A stretch of 64,000 nucleotides of DNA from assembly GCA_037039925.1 (NCBI GenBank), contig JAXRKP010001863.1:22489-86488 (forward strand), given 5' to 3'. Below, in pieces: positions 1-11,560 of the stretch (its first letter is position 1; each line of letters opens with the position of its first letter). The notes under the pieces were generated by a model that was given only the letters and a program-made list of their open reading frames with translations, was not told the origin of the DNA and did no database searches. Origin of the DNA: Doris montereyensis (lineage: Eukaryota; Mollusca; Gastropoda; Nudibranchia; Dorididae). The position numbers and the translations under genes were made by a program.

Positions 1-778
1 GTACTACTTTTTTCTGTCTTGTAAGAACAATTTCTTTATGTCTTGTTGGTACTACTTCTTTATGTCTGGTAGGTACTAATTTTTCTATCTTGTAGGAACT
101 ATTTCTTTATGTCTGGTGGGTACTACTTCCTTATGTCCGGTAGGTACTATTTCTTTACGACTGGTAGGTACTACTTCTTTATGCCAGGTAGGTACTACTT
201 TTTCCTGTCTTGTAGGAACTATTTCTTTATGTCTGGTGGGTACTACTTCCTTATGTCCGGTAGGTACTATTTCTTTACGACTGGTAGGTACTACTTCTTT
301 ATGCCAGGTAGGTACTACTTTTTCCTGTCTTGTAGGAACTATTTCTTTATGTCTGGTGGGTACTACTTCTTTACGTCTGGTAGGTACTACTTCTTTATGT
401 CTGTTAGGTACTACTTCTTTATGTCTCGTAGGTACTACTTCTTTATGTCTGGTAGGTACTACTTTTTTCTGTCTTGTAAGAACTATTTCTTTATGTCTTA
501 TTGGTACTACTTCTTTATGTCTGTTAGGTACTACTTTTTTCTATCTTGTAGGAACTATTTCTTTATGTCTGGTGGGTACTACTTCTTTATGTCCGGTAGG
601 TACTACTTCTTTAGGACTGGTAGGTACTACTTCTTTATGTCTGTTAGGTACTACTTCTTTATGTCTTGTAGGTATTACTTCTTTACGTCTGGTAGGTACC
701 ACTTTTTTATGCCTGGTAGGTACTACTTCTTTATGTTTCGTACGTACTATTTCTTTATGTATGGTAGGTACTACTTCA
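1..778 (+). repeat. S24 satellite array (24-bp unit), block 1
   Basis: Tandem 24-bp units with the core GGTAGGTACTACTTCTTTAT run without interruption from the window edge, so the array probably continues to the left. Because 24 is a multiple of 3 and the unit has no stop codon in two frames, it reads as an open frame of repeating YYFFMSGR octapeptides. That is a consequence of the period, not evidence of a gene. A 120-bp higher-order unit of five monomers is repeated at 109-228 and 229-348. The array ends at the words AGGCGGAATGATATCG, the same junction that recurs near 27,315. Confidence 0.93.
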
Positions 779-1280
779 GGCGGAATGATATCGAATTAGA
801 GGACGATTGAGGTCGCGTAGTCATATACAATTAAAGAACGATTGAGGCCGCGTAGCGATATTGAATTAGAGGCCGTTTGAGGCGTAGTGATATGGAATTA
901 GAGGACGATTGAGGCCGCGTAGTGATATCGAATTAGAGGACGATTGAGGTCACATAGTATATCGAATTAGAGGACGATTGAGGTGACATAGTGCTATCGC
1001 ATTAGAGGACACTTGATGCCGCGTAGTGATATGGAATAAGAGGACAATTGAGGCCGCGTAGTGATATCAAATTAGAGGACGATTGAGGCCGCGTTGTGAT
1101 ATCGAATTAGAGGACGATTGAGGCAGCGTAGTGATATCGAATTAGAGGACGATTGAGGTCACGTAGTGATATCGAATTAGAGGACGTTTGAGGCCGCGTA
1201 GGGATATCGAATTAGAGGACGATTCAAGCCGCGTAGTGATATCAAATTAGAGGCCAATTGAGGCGTAGTGATATGGAATT
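779..1280 (+). repeat. S35 satellite array (35-bp unit), block 1
   Basis: About fourteen units of 35 bp begin GAGGACGATTGAGGCCGCGT and finish with AGTGATATCGAATTA. Some units are shortened (GAGGCGTAGTGATATGG). The first units carry diagnostic variants such as CATATACAATTAAAGAACG that recur at 27,355, so this block and the one near 27.3 kb are copies of one segment. It is flanked by S24 on the left and S20 on the right. Confidence 0.92.
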
Positions 1281-2534
1281 TTTTAAAAAGCCCAAAAAAC
1301 AGAAAAAGAGGACGAAATACAAGAAAAGAAGACCAAGTAGAACAAAGACAAAATAGAACACGAAAGACAAAAAACAAGAACAAGGACAAAAAAAGAAGAC
1401 CAATGTCCAGAAAAGAAGACCAAACACAAGAAAAGAAGACCAAAGACAAGAAAAGACCAAGACAAAAAAAGAAGACGAAAAAAACAAAAAAGAAGACCAA
1501 ATACAAAAAAATACCAAAGACAATAAAAGAGGAGCAAAGACAAAAAAGAAGACCAAAGATAAAAAAGACGAAAGACAAAAAAAGACCAAGACAACAAAAA
1601 AGACCCAAGACAAGAAAAGAAGACCAAAGACTAGAAAAGACCAAGACAAAAAAAGAAGACGAAAAAACGAAAAAAAGAAGACCAAATCAAAAAAAAATAC
1701 CAAAGACAAGAAAAGAGGAGCAAAGACAAAAAAGAACACCAATCACAAGAAAAGAAGACCAAAGACAAGAAAAGATGACCAAATAGAAGAAGAGAAGACC
1801 AAACACAAGAAAAGGAGACCAAAAACAAGAAAAGACCAAAACAAAAAAAAGAAGATAAAAAACAAGAGAAAAGAAGACCAAAGACAAAAAAGACACAAAA
1901 TAAAACAGACCAAAGAGAACAAAAGAAGACCAAATACAAAATAAAAGATCACGACCAGAAAAAAGACTTCAAAAAAGGAAAAGAAGACCACAAGCAAGAA
2001 AAAAATACCAAACACAAGAAAAGAAGACCAAAGACAAAAACAAGACCAATGACAAAAAAGACCAAAGACAAACAAAAGACCAAAGACAAAAAAGAAGACC
2101 AAATACAAAAAAAGAAGATCAATAACAAGAAAACAAGACCAATAACAAGAAAACAAGACCAAGGACACGAAAATACACCAAAGACCGAAAAGAAGATCAA
2201 AGACAAGAAAATAAGACCAAACACAAAAATGACCAAGACACAAAAGAAGACCAAAGCAAAAAAGAAGACCAAAGACAAGAAAAGAACACCAAAGGCAAAA
2301 AGAGAAGACCAAAGAACAGACGAAAACACCAAAGGTAAGAAAACAAGACCAAAGACAAAAGAAGAGGACCGAACACAGGAAAAGAAGAGGAAAGAAAAAA
2401 AGACTAAAAACAAAAAAGAAGACTAAAGACAAAAAAGAAAACCGAAAACAAGAAAAGAAGACTAAAGACAAGAAAAAAAGAGAAAAAAAAAGAAAAGAAA
2501 ACCAAGGACCAAAACAAGACCAAAGACAAGAAAA
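1281..2534 (+). repeat. S20 purine-rich satellite array, block 1
   Basis: Irregular repeats of about 14-20 bp with the theme AAGACCAAAGACAAGAAAAG. The top strand is almost entirely A, G and C, and T is very rare. The array starts at the junction word AAAAAGCCCAAAAAAC (from about 1284). Its first several hundred bases match, inverted and colinear, the right edge of the satellite domain (about 46,300-47,036). Bases 2277-2390 match 29,098-29,210 almost word for word. Open frames on both strands are low-complexity artefacts (KTKDKK-type and LVFFSCLWS-type peptides). Confidence 0.9.
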
Positions 2535-2996
2535 GTTTCGCAGCCTTTCGCAACCTATCGCAGCGTATCGCAGCCTATCGCAGCCTATCGCAACCTATCG
2601 CAACCTATCGCAACCTATCACAACCTATTGCAACCTATCGCAGCCTACCGCAGCCTATCGCAGACTATCGCACCCTATCGCACCCTATCGCACCCTATCG
2701 CACCCTATTGCACCCTATCGCAGCCTTTCTCTGTTTATCGCACCATATCGCACCCTTTCGCAGCCTATCGCTCTTTATCACAGTCTATGGCTGCCTATGG
2801 CTGTCTATGGCTGCCTATGGCTGCCTATCGCTGCCTATGGCTACTTATCGCTCCCTATCGCTCCCTATGGCTCCCTATCACTCCCTATCGCTTCCTATCG
2901 CACCCTATCGCTGCCTATCGCTCTAGACCGCCTTAGACCGCTTTCAACCGCTTCGAACCGCTTCGAACCGTTTCAAACCGTTTCGAACCGTTTCGA
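2535..2996 (+). repeat. Decamer satellite CCTATCGCAG, forward polarity
   Basis: A tandem 10-bp repeat. Units are CCTATCGCAG and CCTATCGCAC, changing to CCTATGGCTG and CCTATCGCTC. It ends in a short run of AGACCGC, TTTCAACCGC and TTCGAACCG decamers at 2930-2996, which are the landmark words of the cassettes further right. The boundary with the S20 array at 2535 is abrupt. Confidence 0.92.
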
Positions 2997-3692
2997 TAGG
3001 CTGCGATAGGCTGCGATAGGCTGTGATAGGCTGCGATAGGCTGCGATAGCCTGCGATAGGCTGCGATAGGCTGCGATAGGCTGCGATAGGGAGCGATAGG
3101 CTGCGATAAACAGCTATAGGCTGCGATAAAGAGCGATAAAGACCGATCAAGAGCGATAGGCTGCGATAAAGAGCGATAGGCTACGATAAAGAGCGATAGG
3201 CTGCGATAAGCTGCGATAGGCTGCGATAAGCTGCGGTAGGCTGCGGTAGGCTGCGGTAGGCTGCTATACAGAGCGATAAAGAGTGATAAAGAGCGATAAA
3301 GAACGATAAAGAGCGATAGGCTGCGATAAAGAACGATAAAGAGCGATAAAGAGCGATAGGCTGCGATAAAGAGCGATAGGCAGCGATGAAGAGCGAGAGG
3401 CTGCGATAAAGAGCGATAGGCTGCGATAAACAGCGATAGGCAGCGATAGGCAGCGATAGGGAGCGACAGGCTGCCATAGGTAGCGATAGGCAGCCATAGG
3501 CAGCAATAGGCAGCGATAGGCAGCCATATGCATCGCGATAAAGAGCCATAGGCAGCGATAAAGAGCCATAGGCAACGATAAAGAGCGTTAGGCAGCGATA
3601 AAGAGCCATAGGCAGCGATACAGAGGGATGGGCAGCGATAATGAGGGATGGGCAGCGATAAAGAGCCATAGGCAGCGATAAAGAGGGATGGG
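2997..3692 (-). repeat. Decamer satellite, reverse polarity (CTGCGATAGG / GATAAAGAGC)
   Basis: The same decamer family as the preceding block but on the opposite strand. Units read CTGCGATAGG, then GATAAAGAGC, then CAGCGATAGG and AGCCATAGGC. The switch at 2997 joins TTTCGATAGG directly to CTGCGATAGG, so the two blocks form a large imperfect inverted repeat. Confidence 0.92.
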
Positions 3693-4012
3693 CAGCAATA
3701 TCGCTCTTTATCGCTGCCTATGGCTGCCTATCGCTGCCTATGGCTGCCTATCGCTGCCTATCGCTGCCTATGGCTGCCTATCGCTGCCTATGACTGCCTA
3801 TCGCTGCAAATGGCTGCCTATCACTGCCTATCGCTGACTAGGGCTGCCTATGGCTGCCTATCGCTGCCTATCGCTGCCTATGGCTCTTTATCGCTACCTG
3901 TGGCTCTTTGTTGCTGCCTATGGCTCTTTATCGCTGCCTATGGCTCTTTAACGCTGTCTATGGCTCTTTATCGCTGCCTGGGGCTCTTTATCGCGCTGCC
4001 TATGGCTCTTTA
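3693..4012 (+). repeat. Decamer satellite TCGCTGCCTA, forward polarity
   Basis: Polarity flips back at about 3692 (GCAGCAATATCGCTC). Units are TCGCTGCCTA and TGGCTGCCTA, then TCGCTGCCTATGGCTCTTTA pairs, and the block ends near 4012 where TTAATCCGTC units start. Confidence 0.9.
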
Positions 4013-4240
4013 TGTCGTCTTAATCGCTCTTAATCCGTCTTAATCCGTCTTAATCCGTCTTAATCCGTCTTAATCCGTCTTAGTCCGTCTTAATCCGTCT
4101 TAATCCGTCTTAATCCGTCTTAATCCGTCTTAATCCGTCTTAATCCGTCTTAATCGCTCTTAATCCCTCTTAATCCCTCTGAATCGCTCTGAATCGCTCT
4201 TACTCGTTCTTAATCGCTCTTAATCGCTCTTAATCGCTCT
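4013..4240 (+). repeat. Decamer satellite TTAATCCGTC, leading block
   Basis: A near-perfect tandem of TTAATCCGTC, changing to TTAATCCCTC and then TTAATCGCTC. It is the first of several such blocks and leads in the same decamer register into the first CCTATCGCTC landmark at 4241. Confidence 0.92.
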
Positions 4241-5440
4241 TCATCGCTCCCTATAGTTCCCTATCGCTCCTTATCGCTGCCTATCGCTGCCTATCGCCCT
4301 AAACCGCCTTAGACCGCTGCCTACCGCGCTATACCGCATTCAACCGCTTCGAACCGTTTCGAACCGTTTCGAACCGTTTCTAACCGCTTATAACCCCCTC
4401 TAACCCCTTCTAACCCCTTCTAACCGCTTCTAACCCCTTCTAATCCATTCTCACCGCTCTTAACCGCTTGTAACCGCTTTTGACCGCTTGTAACCGCTTC
4501 GAACCCCTTTGAACCCCTTTGAACCCCTTTGAACCCCTTTCAACCCCTTTAAACCCCTTTGAATCCCTTTCAAAACCTTTTCAACCCCATTGAACCCCTT
4601 TGAACCTTTCTGAACCCCTTTGAACCCCTTTGAAACTCTTTGAACCCCATTGAACCCCATTGAACCCCATTGAACCCCACTGAACCCCACTGAACCCCAT
4701 TAAACCCCATTTAACCCAATTTAACCCCATTTCTCAATCGCTCTCAATCGCTCTCAATCGTTCTCAATCGCTCTCAATCGCTCTCAATTGCTCTCAATCA
4801 CTCTCAATCGCTCTAAATGGCTCTCAATCCCTCTTAATCCCTCTTAATCCCTCTCAATCCCTCTTAATCAGTCTTAATCCGTCTTAATCCGTCTTAATCC
4901 GTCTTAATCCGTCATAATCCGTCTTAATCCGTCTTAATCCGTCTTAATCCGTCTTAATCCGTCTTAATCCGTCTTAATCCGTCTTAATCGGTCTTAGTCC
5001 GTCATAATCGTTGTTAATCCGTCTTAATCACTCTGAATCGCTCTTAATCCGTCTTAATCCGTCTTAATCCGTCTTAATCCGTCTTAATCCGTCTTAATCC
5101 GCCTTCATCCTGCTTAATCCGTCTTAATCCGTCTTAATCCATCTTAATCCGTCTTAATCCATCTTAATCCCTCTTAATCCGTCTTAATCCCTCTTAATCC
5201 CTCTTAATCCGTCTTAACCAGTCTTAATCCGTCTTAATCCGTCTTAATCGCTCTTAATCGCTCTTAATCGCTCTTAATCCCTCTCAATCCCTCTGCATCC
5301 CTCTGAATCCCTCTTAATCCCTCTGAATCCCTCTTAATCCCTCTTAATCCCTCTTAATCCCTCTTAATTCCTCTTAATCCCTCTGAATCCCTCTGAATCG
5401 CTCTTAATCGTTCTTAGTCGCGTTTAATCGCTCTTCATCG
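4241..5440 (+). repeat. Decamer higher-order cassette 1
   Basis: An ordered succession of decamer sub-blocks. It opens with CCTATCGCTC landmarks (about 4250-4300) and AGACCGCTGC/CTACCGCGCT. Then come AACCGTTTCG units, GAACCCCTTT grading to TGAACCCCAT (about 4500-4720), TCTCAATCGC (4736-4830) and TTAATCC(G/C)TC (4830-5400). It closes with TTAATCGCTC. The decamer register is kept through nearly every change of word. Confidence 0.88.
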
Positions 5441-7580
5441 CTCCCTATCGCTCCCTATAGTTCCCTATCGCTCCCTATCGCTGCCTATCGCTGCCTATCA
5501 CTGCTTATCGCTTAGACCGCTGCCTACAGCCCTAGACCGCTTTCAACCTCTTGGAACCGTTTGAACCCCTTTGAACCCCTTTGAACCCCTCTGCACCCCT
5601 TTAAACCCCTTTGAACCCCTTTAAACCCCTTCGAATCCCTTAGAACTCCTTCGAACCCCTTTCAACCTCCTTCAACCCCTTTCAACGCCTTTGTACCCCA
5701 TTGAACCCATTTGAACCCCTTTGAACCCCTTTGAACCGCTTTGAACCCCTTTGAACCCATTCGAACACCTTTGAACACCTTTGAACCCCTTTGAACCCTT
5801 TGAACCCCTTTGAACCCCTTTGAAATTCTTTGAACCCCTTTGCACCCCTTTGCACCCTTTTGCATCCCAATGAACCCCATTGAACCCCATTAAACCCCAT
5901 TAAACCTCATTAAACCCCATTGAACCCCATTGAACCCCATTAAACTCCATTTAACCCCATTTCTCAATCCCTCTCAATCGCTCTCACTCGCTTTCAATCG
6001 CTCTCAGTCGCTCTCAATCGCTCTCAATAGCTCTCAATCGCTCTCAATCACTCTCAATCGCTCTCAATCCCTCTTAATGCCTCTTAATCCCTCTTAGTCC
6101 CTCTAAGTCCCTGTTAATCCCTCTTAATCACTCTTAATCCCTCTTAATCCCTCTTAATCCGTCTTAATCTACGTAAATCTATCTTAATCCGTCTTAATTC
6201 CTCTTAATCCGTCTTAATCCCTCTTAATCCGTCTTAAGCCGTCTTAATCTGTCAATCCGTCTTAATCCGTCTTAATCCCACTTAATCCGTCTCAATCGCT
6301 CTCAATCTCTCTCAATCGCTCTCAATCACTCTCAATCCCTCTTAATCCCTCTTAATCCCTCTTAGTACCTCTTACTACCTCTTATTCCCTCTTAATCCCT
6401 CTTAATCCCTCTTCATCCCGCACAATCCGTCTTAATCCGTCTTAATCCGTCTTAATCCGTCTTAATCTCTCTTAATCTATTTTAATCCGTCTTAATCCGT
6501 CTTAATCCGTCTTAATCCGTCTTAATCCGTCTTAATCCGTTTAATTCGTCTTAATCCGTCTTAATCCGTCTTAATCCGTCTAAATCCGTCTTAATCCGTC
6601 TTAATCCGTCTTAATCCGTATTAATCGGTCTTAATCCGTCTTCATCCCGCAGAATCGCTGTTAATCCGTCTTAAGCGGTCTTAATCCGTCTTAATCCCTC
6701 TTAATCGCTCTTAATCCGTCTTAATCCGTCTTAATCCGTCTGAATCCGTCTTAATCAGTCTTAATCCGTCTTAATCCGTCTTAATCCGCCTTAATTCTTC
6801 TTAATCCGTCCCTTAATCCGTCTTAATCCGTCTTAATCCGTCTTAATCCGTTTTAATCCGTCTTACTCCCTCTTAATCCCTTTTAATCCTTCTTAATCCG
6901 TCTTAATCCCTCTTAATCCGTCTTAACCCGTCTTAATCCGTCTTAATCCGTCTTCATCGTTCTCAATTGCTCTCAATCGCTTTCTATCGCTCTCAATCGC
7001 TCTCAATCGCTCTCAATCCCTCTTAATCCCTCTTAGTCCCTCTTAGTCCCTCTTAGTCCCTCTTATTCCCTCTTAATCCCTCTTAATCCCTCTTAATCCC
7101 TTTTAATCTGTCTTAATCCGTCTTAATCAGTCTTAATCTATCTTAATCTATCTTAATCCGTCTTAATCCATCTTAATCCGTCTTAATCCGTCTTAATCCG
7201 TCTGAATCCGTCTTAATCCGTCTTAATCCGTCTTAATCCGTCTTAATCCGTCTTAATCGCTCTTAATCCGTCTTAATCCGTCTTAATCCGTCTTAATCCG
7301 TCTTAATCCGTCTTAATCCGTCTTAGTCCGTCTTAATCCGTCTTAATCCGTCTTAATCCGTCTTAATCGGTATTAATCCGTCTTAATCCATCCTAATCTC
7401 TCTTAATCCGTCTTAACCCGGCTTAATCCGTCTTAATCGCTCTTAATCGCTCTTAATCCCCCTGAATCCCTCTTAATCCCTCTTAATCCATCTTAATCCC
7501 TCTTAATCCCTCTTAATCTCTCTTAATCCCTCTTAATCCCTCTGAATCGCTCTTATTCGCTCTTAATCGCTCTTAGTCGC
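5441..7580 (+). repeat. Decamer higher-order cassette 2
   Basis: The same order of sub-blocks as cassette 1. It has CCTATCGCTC/CCTATAGTTC landmarks at 5441-5510, then AGACCGC, GAACCCCTTT grading to TGAACCCCAT (5560-5955), CTCTCAATCG (5961-6070), and a long TTAATCCGTC block (about 6070-7560). A short TCTCAATCGC interlude sits near 6290-6330 and another near 6958-7015, which suggests internal duplication. Confidence 0.88.
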
Positions 7581-9318
7581 TCTCTATCGCTCCCTATCGC
7601 TGCCTATCGCTGCTTATCACTACATATCGCTCTAGACCGCCTTAGACCGTTGCCTACCGCCATAGACTGCTTTTAACCGCTTGGAACCGTTTCGAACTGT
7701 TTCGAACCCTTTCGAACCGCTTATAACCCCTTCTAACCCCATCTAACCCCTTCTAACCCCTTCTAATCCATTCTTACCGCTTTTAACCGCTTGTAACCGC
7801 TTTTAACCGCTTGTAACCGCTTGTAACCGCTTGTAACCGCTTCGAACCCCTTCGAACCCTTTTGAACCCCTTTGAACCCCTTTGAACCCCTTTGAACCCC
7901 TTCGAGACCCTTCGAACCCTTTCAAATTTCTTCGAACCCCTTCGAACCCCTTCAACCCCTTTCAACCCCCTTCAACCCCTTTGAACCCCTTTCAACCCAT
8001 TTCAACCCCTTTTAATCCCTTTCAACCCCTTTCAACCCCTTTGGACCCAATTTGAACCCCTTTGAAACCCATTGAACCTTTTTGAACCCTGTAAATGCCT
8101 TTGAACGCCTTTGAACCCCGTTGAACCCCTTTGAAACCCTTCGAAGCCCTTCTTTACCCATTGAACCTCATTAAACCTCATTGAACCCCATTGAACCCCA
8201 TTTAACCCCATTGAACCCCATTGAACCCCTTTGAACCCCATTCAACCCCATTGAACCCCATTGAACCCCATTGAACCCCATTGAACCCCATTGAACCCCA
8301 TTGAAATTCATTGAACCCCATTGAATCCAATTGAACCCAATTGAACCCCATTGAACCCCATTGAACCCCATTGAACCCCATTGAACCCCATTGAACCTCA
8401 TTGAACCCCCTTGAACCCCATTGAACCCCATTGAACCCCATTGAACCCCATTGAACCCCATTGAAGCCCTTTGAACCCCGTTGAACCCCATTGAACCCAT
8501 TGAACCCCATTGAACACCTTTGAACACCTTTGAACCCCATTGAACCCTTTTGAACCTCTTTAAACCCCTTTGCACCAGCTTGAACCCCTTTAAACCCCTT
8601 TGAACCCCTTTGAACCCCTTTGGACCCTTTTGAACCCCATTAAACCCATTTGAACCCCTTTGAATCCCTTTGCACCCCTTTGCACCCCAATGATCTCCAT
8701 TGAACCCCATTGAACCCCATTTAACCCCATTAAACCCCATTAAACCACATTAAACCTAATTGAAGCCCATTGAACCCCATTAAAACCCAATTGAACCCCA
8801 TTTCTCAATCGCTCTCAACCACTCTCAGTCGCTCTCAATCGCTCTCAATCGCTCTCAATCCCTTTTAATCCCTCTTAATCCCTCTTAGTCCCAATTAGTC
8901 CCTCTTAATCCCTCTTAATCCCTCTTCATCCCTCTTAATCCCTCTTAATCCGTCTTAATCCGTCTTAATCTACCTTAATCTATCTTAATCAGTCTTAATC
9001 CGTCTTAGTCCGTCTTAATCCGTCTTAATCCGTCTTAATCCATCTTAATCCGTCGTAATCCGTCTTAATCGCTGTTATTCCATCTTAATCCGTCTTAATA
9101 GCTCTTAATCCGTCTTAATCCGTCTTGAGCGCGCTTGATTCGTCTTAATCCGTCTTCAACCATCTTAATCCGTCTTAATCGCTCTTAATCCCTCTGAATC
9201 CCTCTTAATCCCTCTTATTCCCTCTTAATCCCTCTTAATCCCTCTTAATCCCTCTTAATCCCTCTGAATCGCTCTTAATCGTTCTTAATCGTTCTTAATC
9301 GCTCTTAATCGCTTTTCA
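7581..9318 (+). repeat. Decamer higher-order cassette 3
   Basis: Landmarks CCTATCGCTC and TAGACCGCCT at 7581-7680 are followed by AACCGCTTGT and GAACCCCTTT. Then come an especially long TTGAACCCCA block (about 8165-8800), TCTCAATCGC (8800-8860), and TTAATCC(C/G)TC to TTAATCGTTC (8860-9318). It gives open frames of repeating GFNGVQWGSM on the minus strand, which are artefacts of the 30-bp reading period. Confidence 0.88.
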
Positions 9319-11560
9319 TCGCTCCCTATAGTTCCCTATCGCTGCCTATCGCTGCCTATCGCTCTAAACCGCCTTAGACCGCTGCCTACCGCCCTAGACC
9401 GCTTTCAACCGCTTCGAACCGTTTCGAACCGTTTCGAAACCTTTCTAACAGCTTATAACCCCTTCTAACCCCTTCTTACCCCTCTTAACCCCTTCTAACC
9501 CCGTCTAATCCATTCTCACCGCATTTAACCGCTTGTAACCGCTTTTAACCGCTTGTAACCGCTTCGGACGCTCTTAATCGCTTCGATCCCTCTGGATCCC
9601 TTAATCCTCTCTAATCTCTCTTAACTCCCTCAATCCTCCTGAATCGCCTTTAACGCCTTTAATCGCTTCCAATCGCTCTAGTCGCACCTTATTGCTTCAC
9701 GCCTCTATGTTCTCCTTGTCACCTATCGTTAGTTATCGTTGCTTGTCATCGCTTTAATATCGCTTAGATTCGTTTAGATCAGCAGTGCATCGCTTCAGCT
9801 TCGCTTTAACCGTTGAACTGTTTTCTGACCCTTTGAATCCCTTTGACCCGCTTTAAATCACTTTCAACCACTTTTAACCCCGTTGAACCTTTGAACCCCT
9901 TCGAGCCCCTTCGAACCCCTTCAAACCCTTTCGAACCCTTCAAACCCTTTCAACCCCTTCAACCCCTTTGAACCCATTTCAACCCATTTCAACAGCCCCC
10001 TTTTAACCCTTTCAACCCCTTCCAACCCTTTGAACCCCATTTGAACCCCTTTGAACCCTTTGAACGCGTTTCTGAACCCTTTGATAACCCTTTGAACGCA
10101 TTTGAACCCCCGTCGAAGCCCTTTGAATCCTTCGAAGCCCTTCTTTGACCATTGAACCCCATTGAACCTCATTGAACCTCATTGAACCCCATTGAACCCC
10201 ATTGAACCCCATTGAACCCCATTGAACCCCATTGAACCCCATTGAACCCCATTGACCCCATTGAACCCCATTGAACCCTATTTAAACCCATTGCACCCCA
10301 TTGAACCCCATTGAATCCCGATTGAACCCTATTGAACCCCATTGAACCCCATTGAATCCCATTGAACCCCATTGAACCCCATTGAACCCCATTGAACCCC
10401 ATTGAACCCCATTGAACCCATTGAACCCCGTTGAACCCCATTGAACCCCATTGAACCCCGTTGAACCCCATTGAACCCCATTGAACCCCATTGAACCCCA
10501 CTGAACCCCACTGAACCTCATTGAACCCCATTGAACCCAATTGAACCCCATTGAACCCCATTGAACCCATTGAACCCATTGAACACCTTTTGAACACCTT
10601 TGAACCCCTTTGAACCTCTTTGAACCCCTTTACACCACCTTGAACCCTTTAAACCCCTTTCAACCCCTTTGAACCCTTTTGAACCCCATTGAACCCATTT
10701 GAACCCTTTGAGCTTTTGCACCCCTTTGCACCTCAATGATCCCATTGAACCCCATTGAACCCCATTTAACCCCAGCAAACCCCATTAACCACATTAAACC
10801 CAATTGAACCCCATTGAACCCCATTAAAACCCATTTTAACCCCATTTTCTCAATCGCTCTCAACCGCTCTCAATCGCTCAATCGCTCTCAATCCCCCTTA
10901 ATCGCTCTTAATCCCTCTTAGTCCCAATTAGTCCATCTTAATCCCTCTTGTTTCCTCTTAATCTCTTAATCCCTCTAAATCCGTCTTAATCCGTCTTAAT
11001 CTATCTTAATCTATCTTAATCCGTCTTAATCCCTCTTAATCCGTCTTAATCCGTCTTAACCGTCTTAATCCGTCTTAATCCGTCTGAATCCCTCTTAATC
11101 CGTCTTAATCCGTCTTAACGTCAAATCTTAATCCGTCTTAGTCCGTCTTAATTCGCCTTAATCCTTCTTAATCCGTAATGTTTTAATCCGTCTTAAACCG
11201 TCTTAATCCGTCTTCATCCGTCTTAATCCGTCTTAATCCGTCTTAATCCGTCTTAATCCGTCTTAATCCGTCTTAATCCCTCTTGATCTCTCTTGATCCC
11301 TCTTAATCCATCTTAATCCTCTTAATCCCTCTTAATCCGTCTTAACCCGTCTTAATCCGTCTGAATAGCCGTCTGAATCGCTCTTAATCGCTCTTAATCG
11401 CTCTTAATCCCTCTTAATCGCTCCTGAATCCCTCTTAATCCCTCTTAATCCTCTTATTCCCTCTTAATCCCTCTTAATCCCTCTTAATCCTCTTAATCCC
11501 TCTTAATCCTCTGAATCCGCTCTTAATTTTCTTAATCGTTCTTAATCGCTCTTAATAGCT
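9319..11560 (+). repeat. Decamer higher-order cassette 4, with a disordered insert
   Basis: Landmarks at 9319-9420 (CCTATAGTTC, CCTATCGCTG, AGACCGC, TTCGAACCG) open the cassette. From 9571 to about 9830 the decamer order breaks down into an irregular mix of CGCTTTAATCG-like words. The normal order then resumes: AACCCCTTT, TTGAACCCCA (10,150-10,570), TCTCAATCGC (10,850) and TTAATCCGTC (10,980-11,560). Single-base deletions from the 10-bp register are much more frequent here than left of 9570. Confidence 0.83.

Noticed and set aside
8165..8800. Telomere-like repeat (TTGAACCCCA, TTAAACCCCA)
   Set aside because: The unit is 10 bp and lacks the TTAGGG/CCCTAA hexamer. It lies within mixed decamers and not at a chromosome end that can be recognised.
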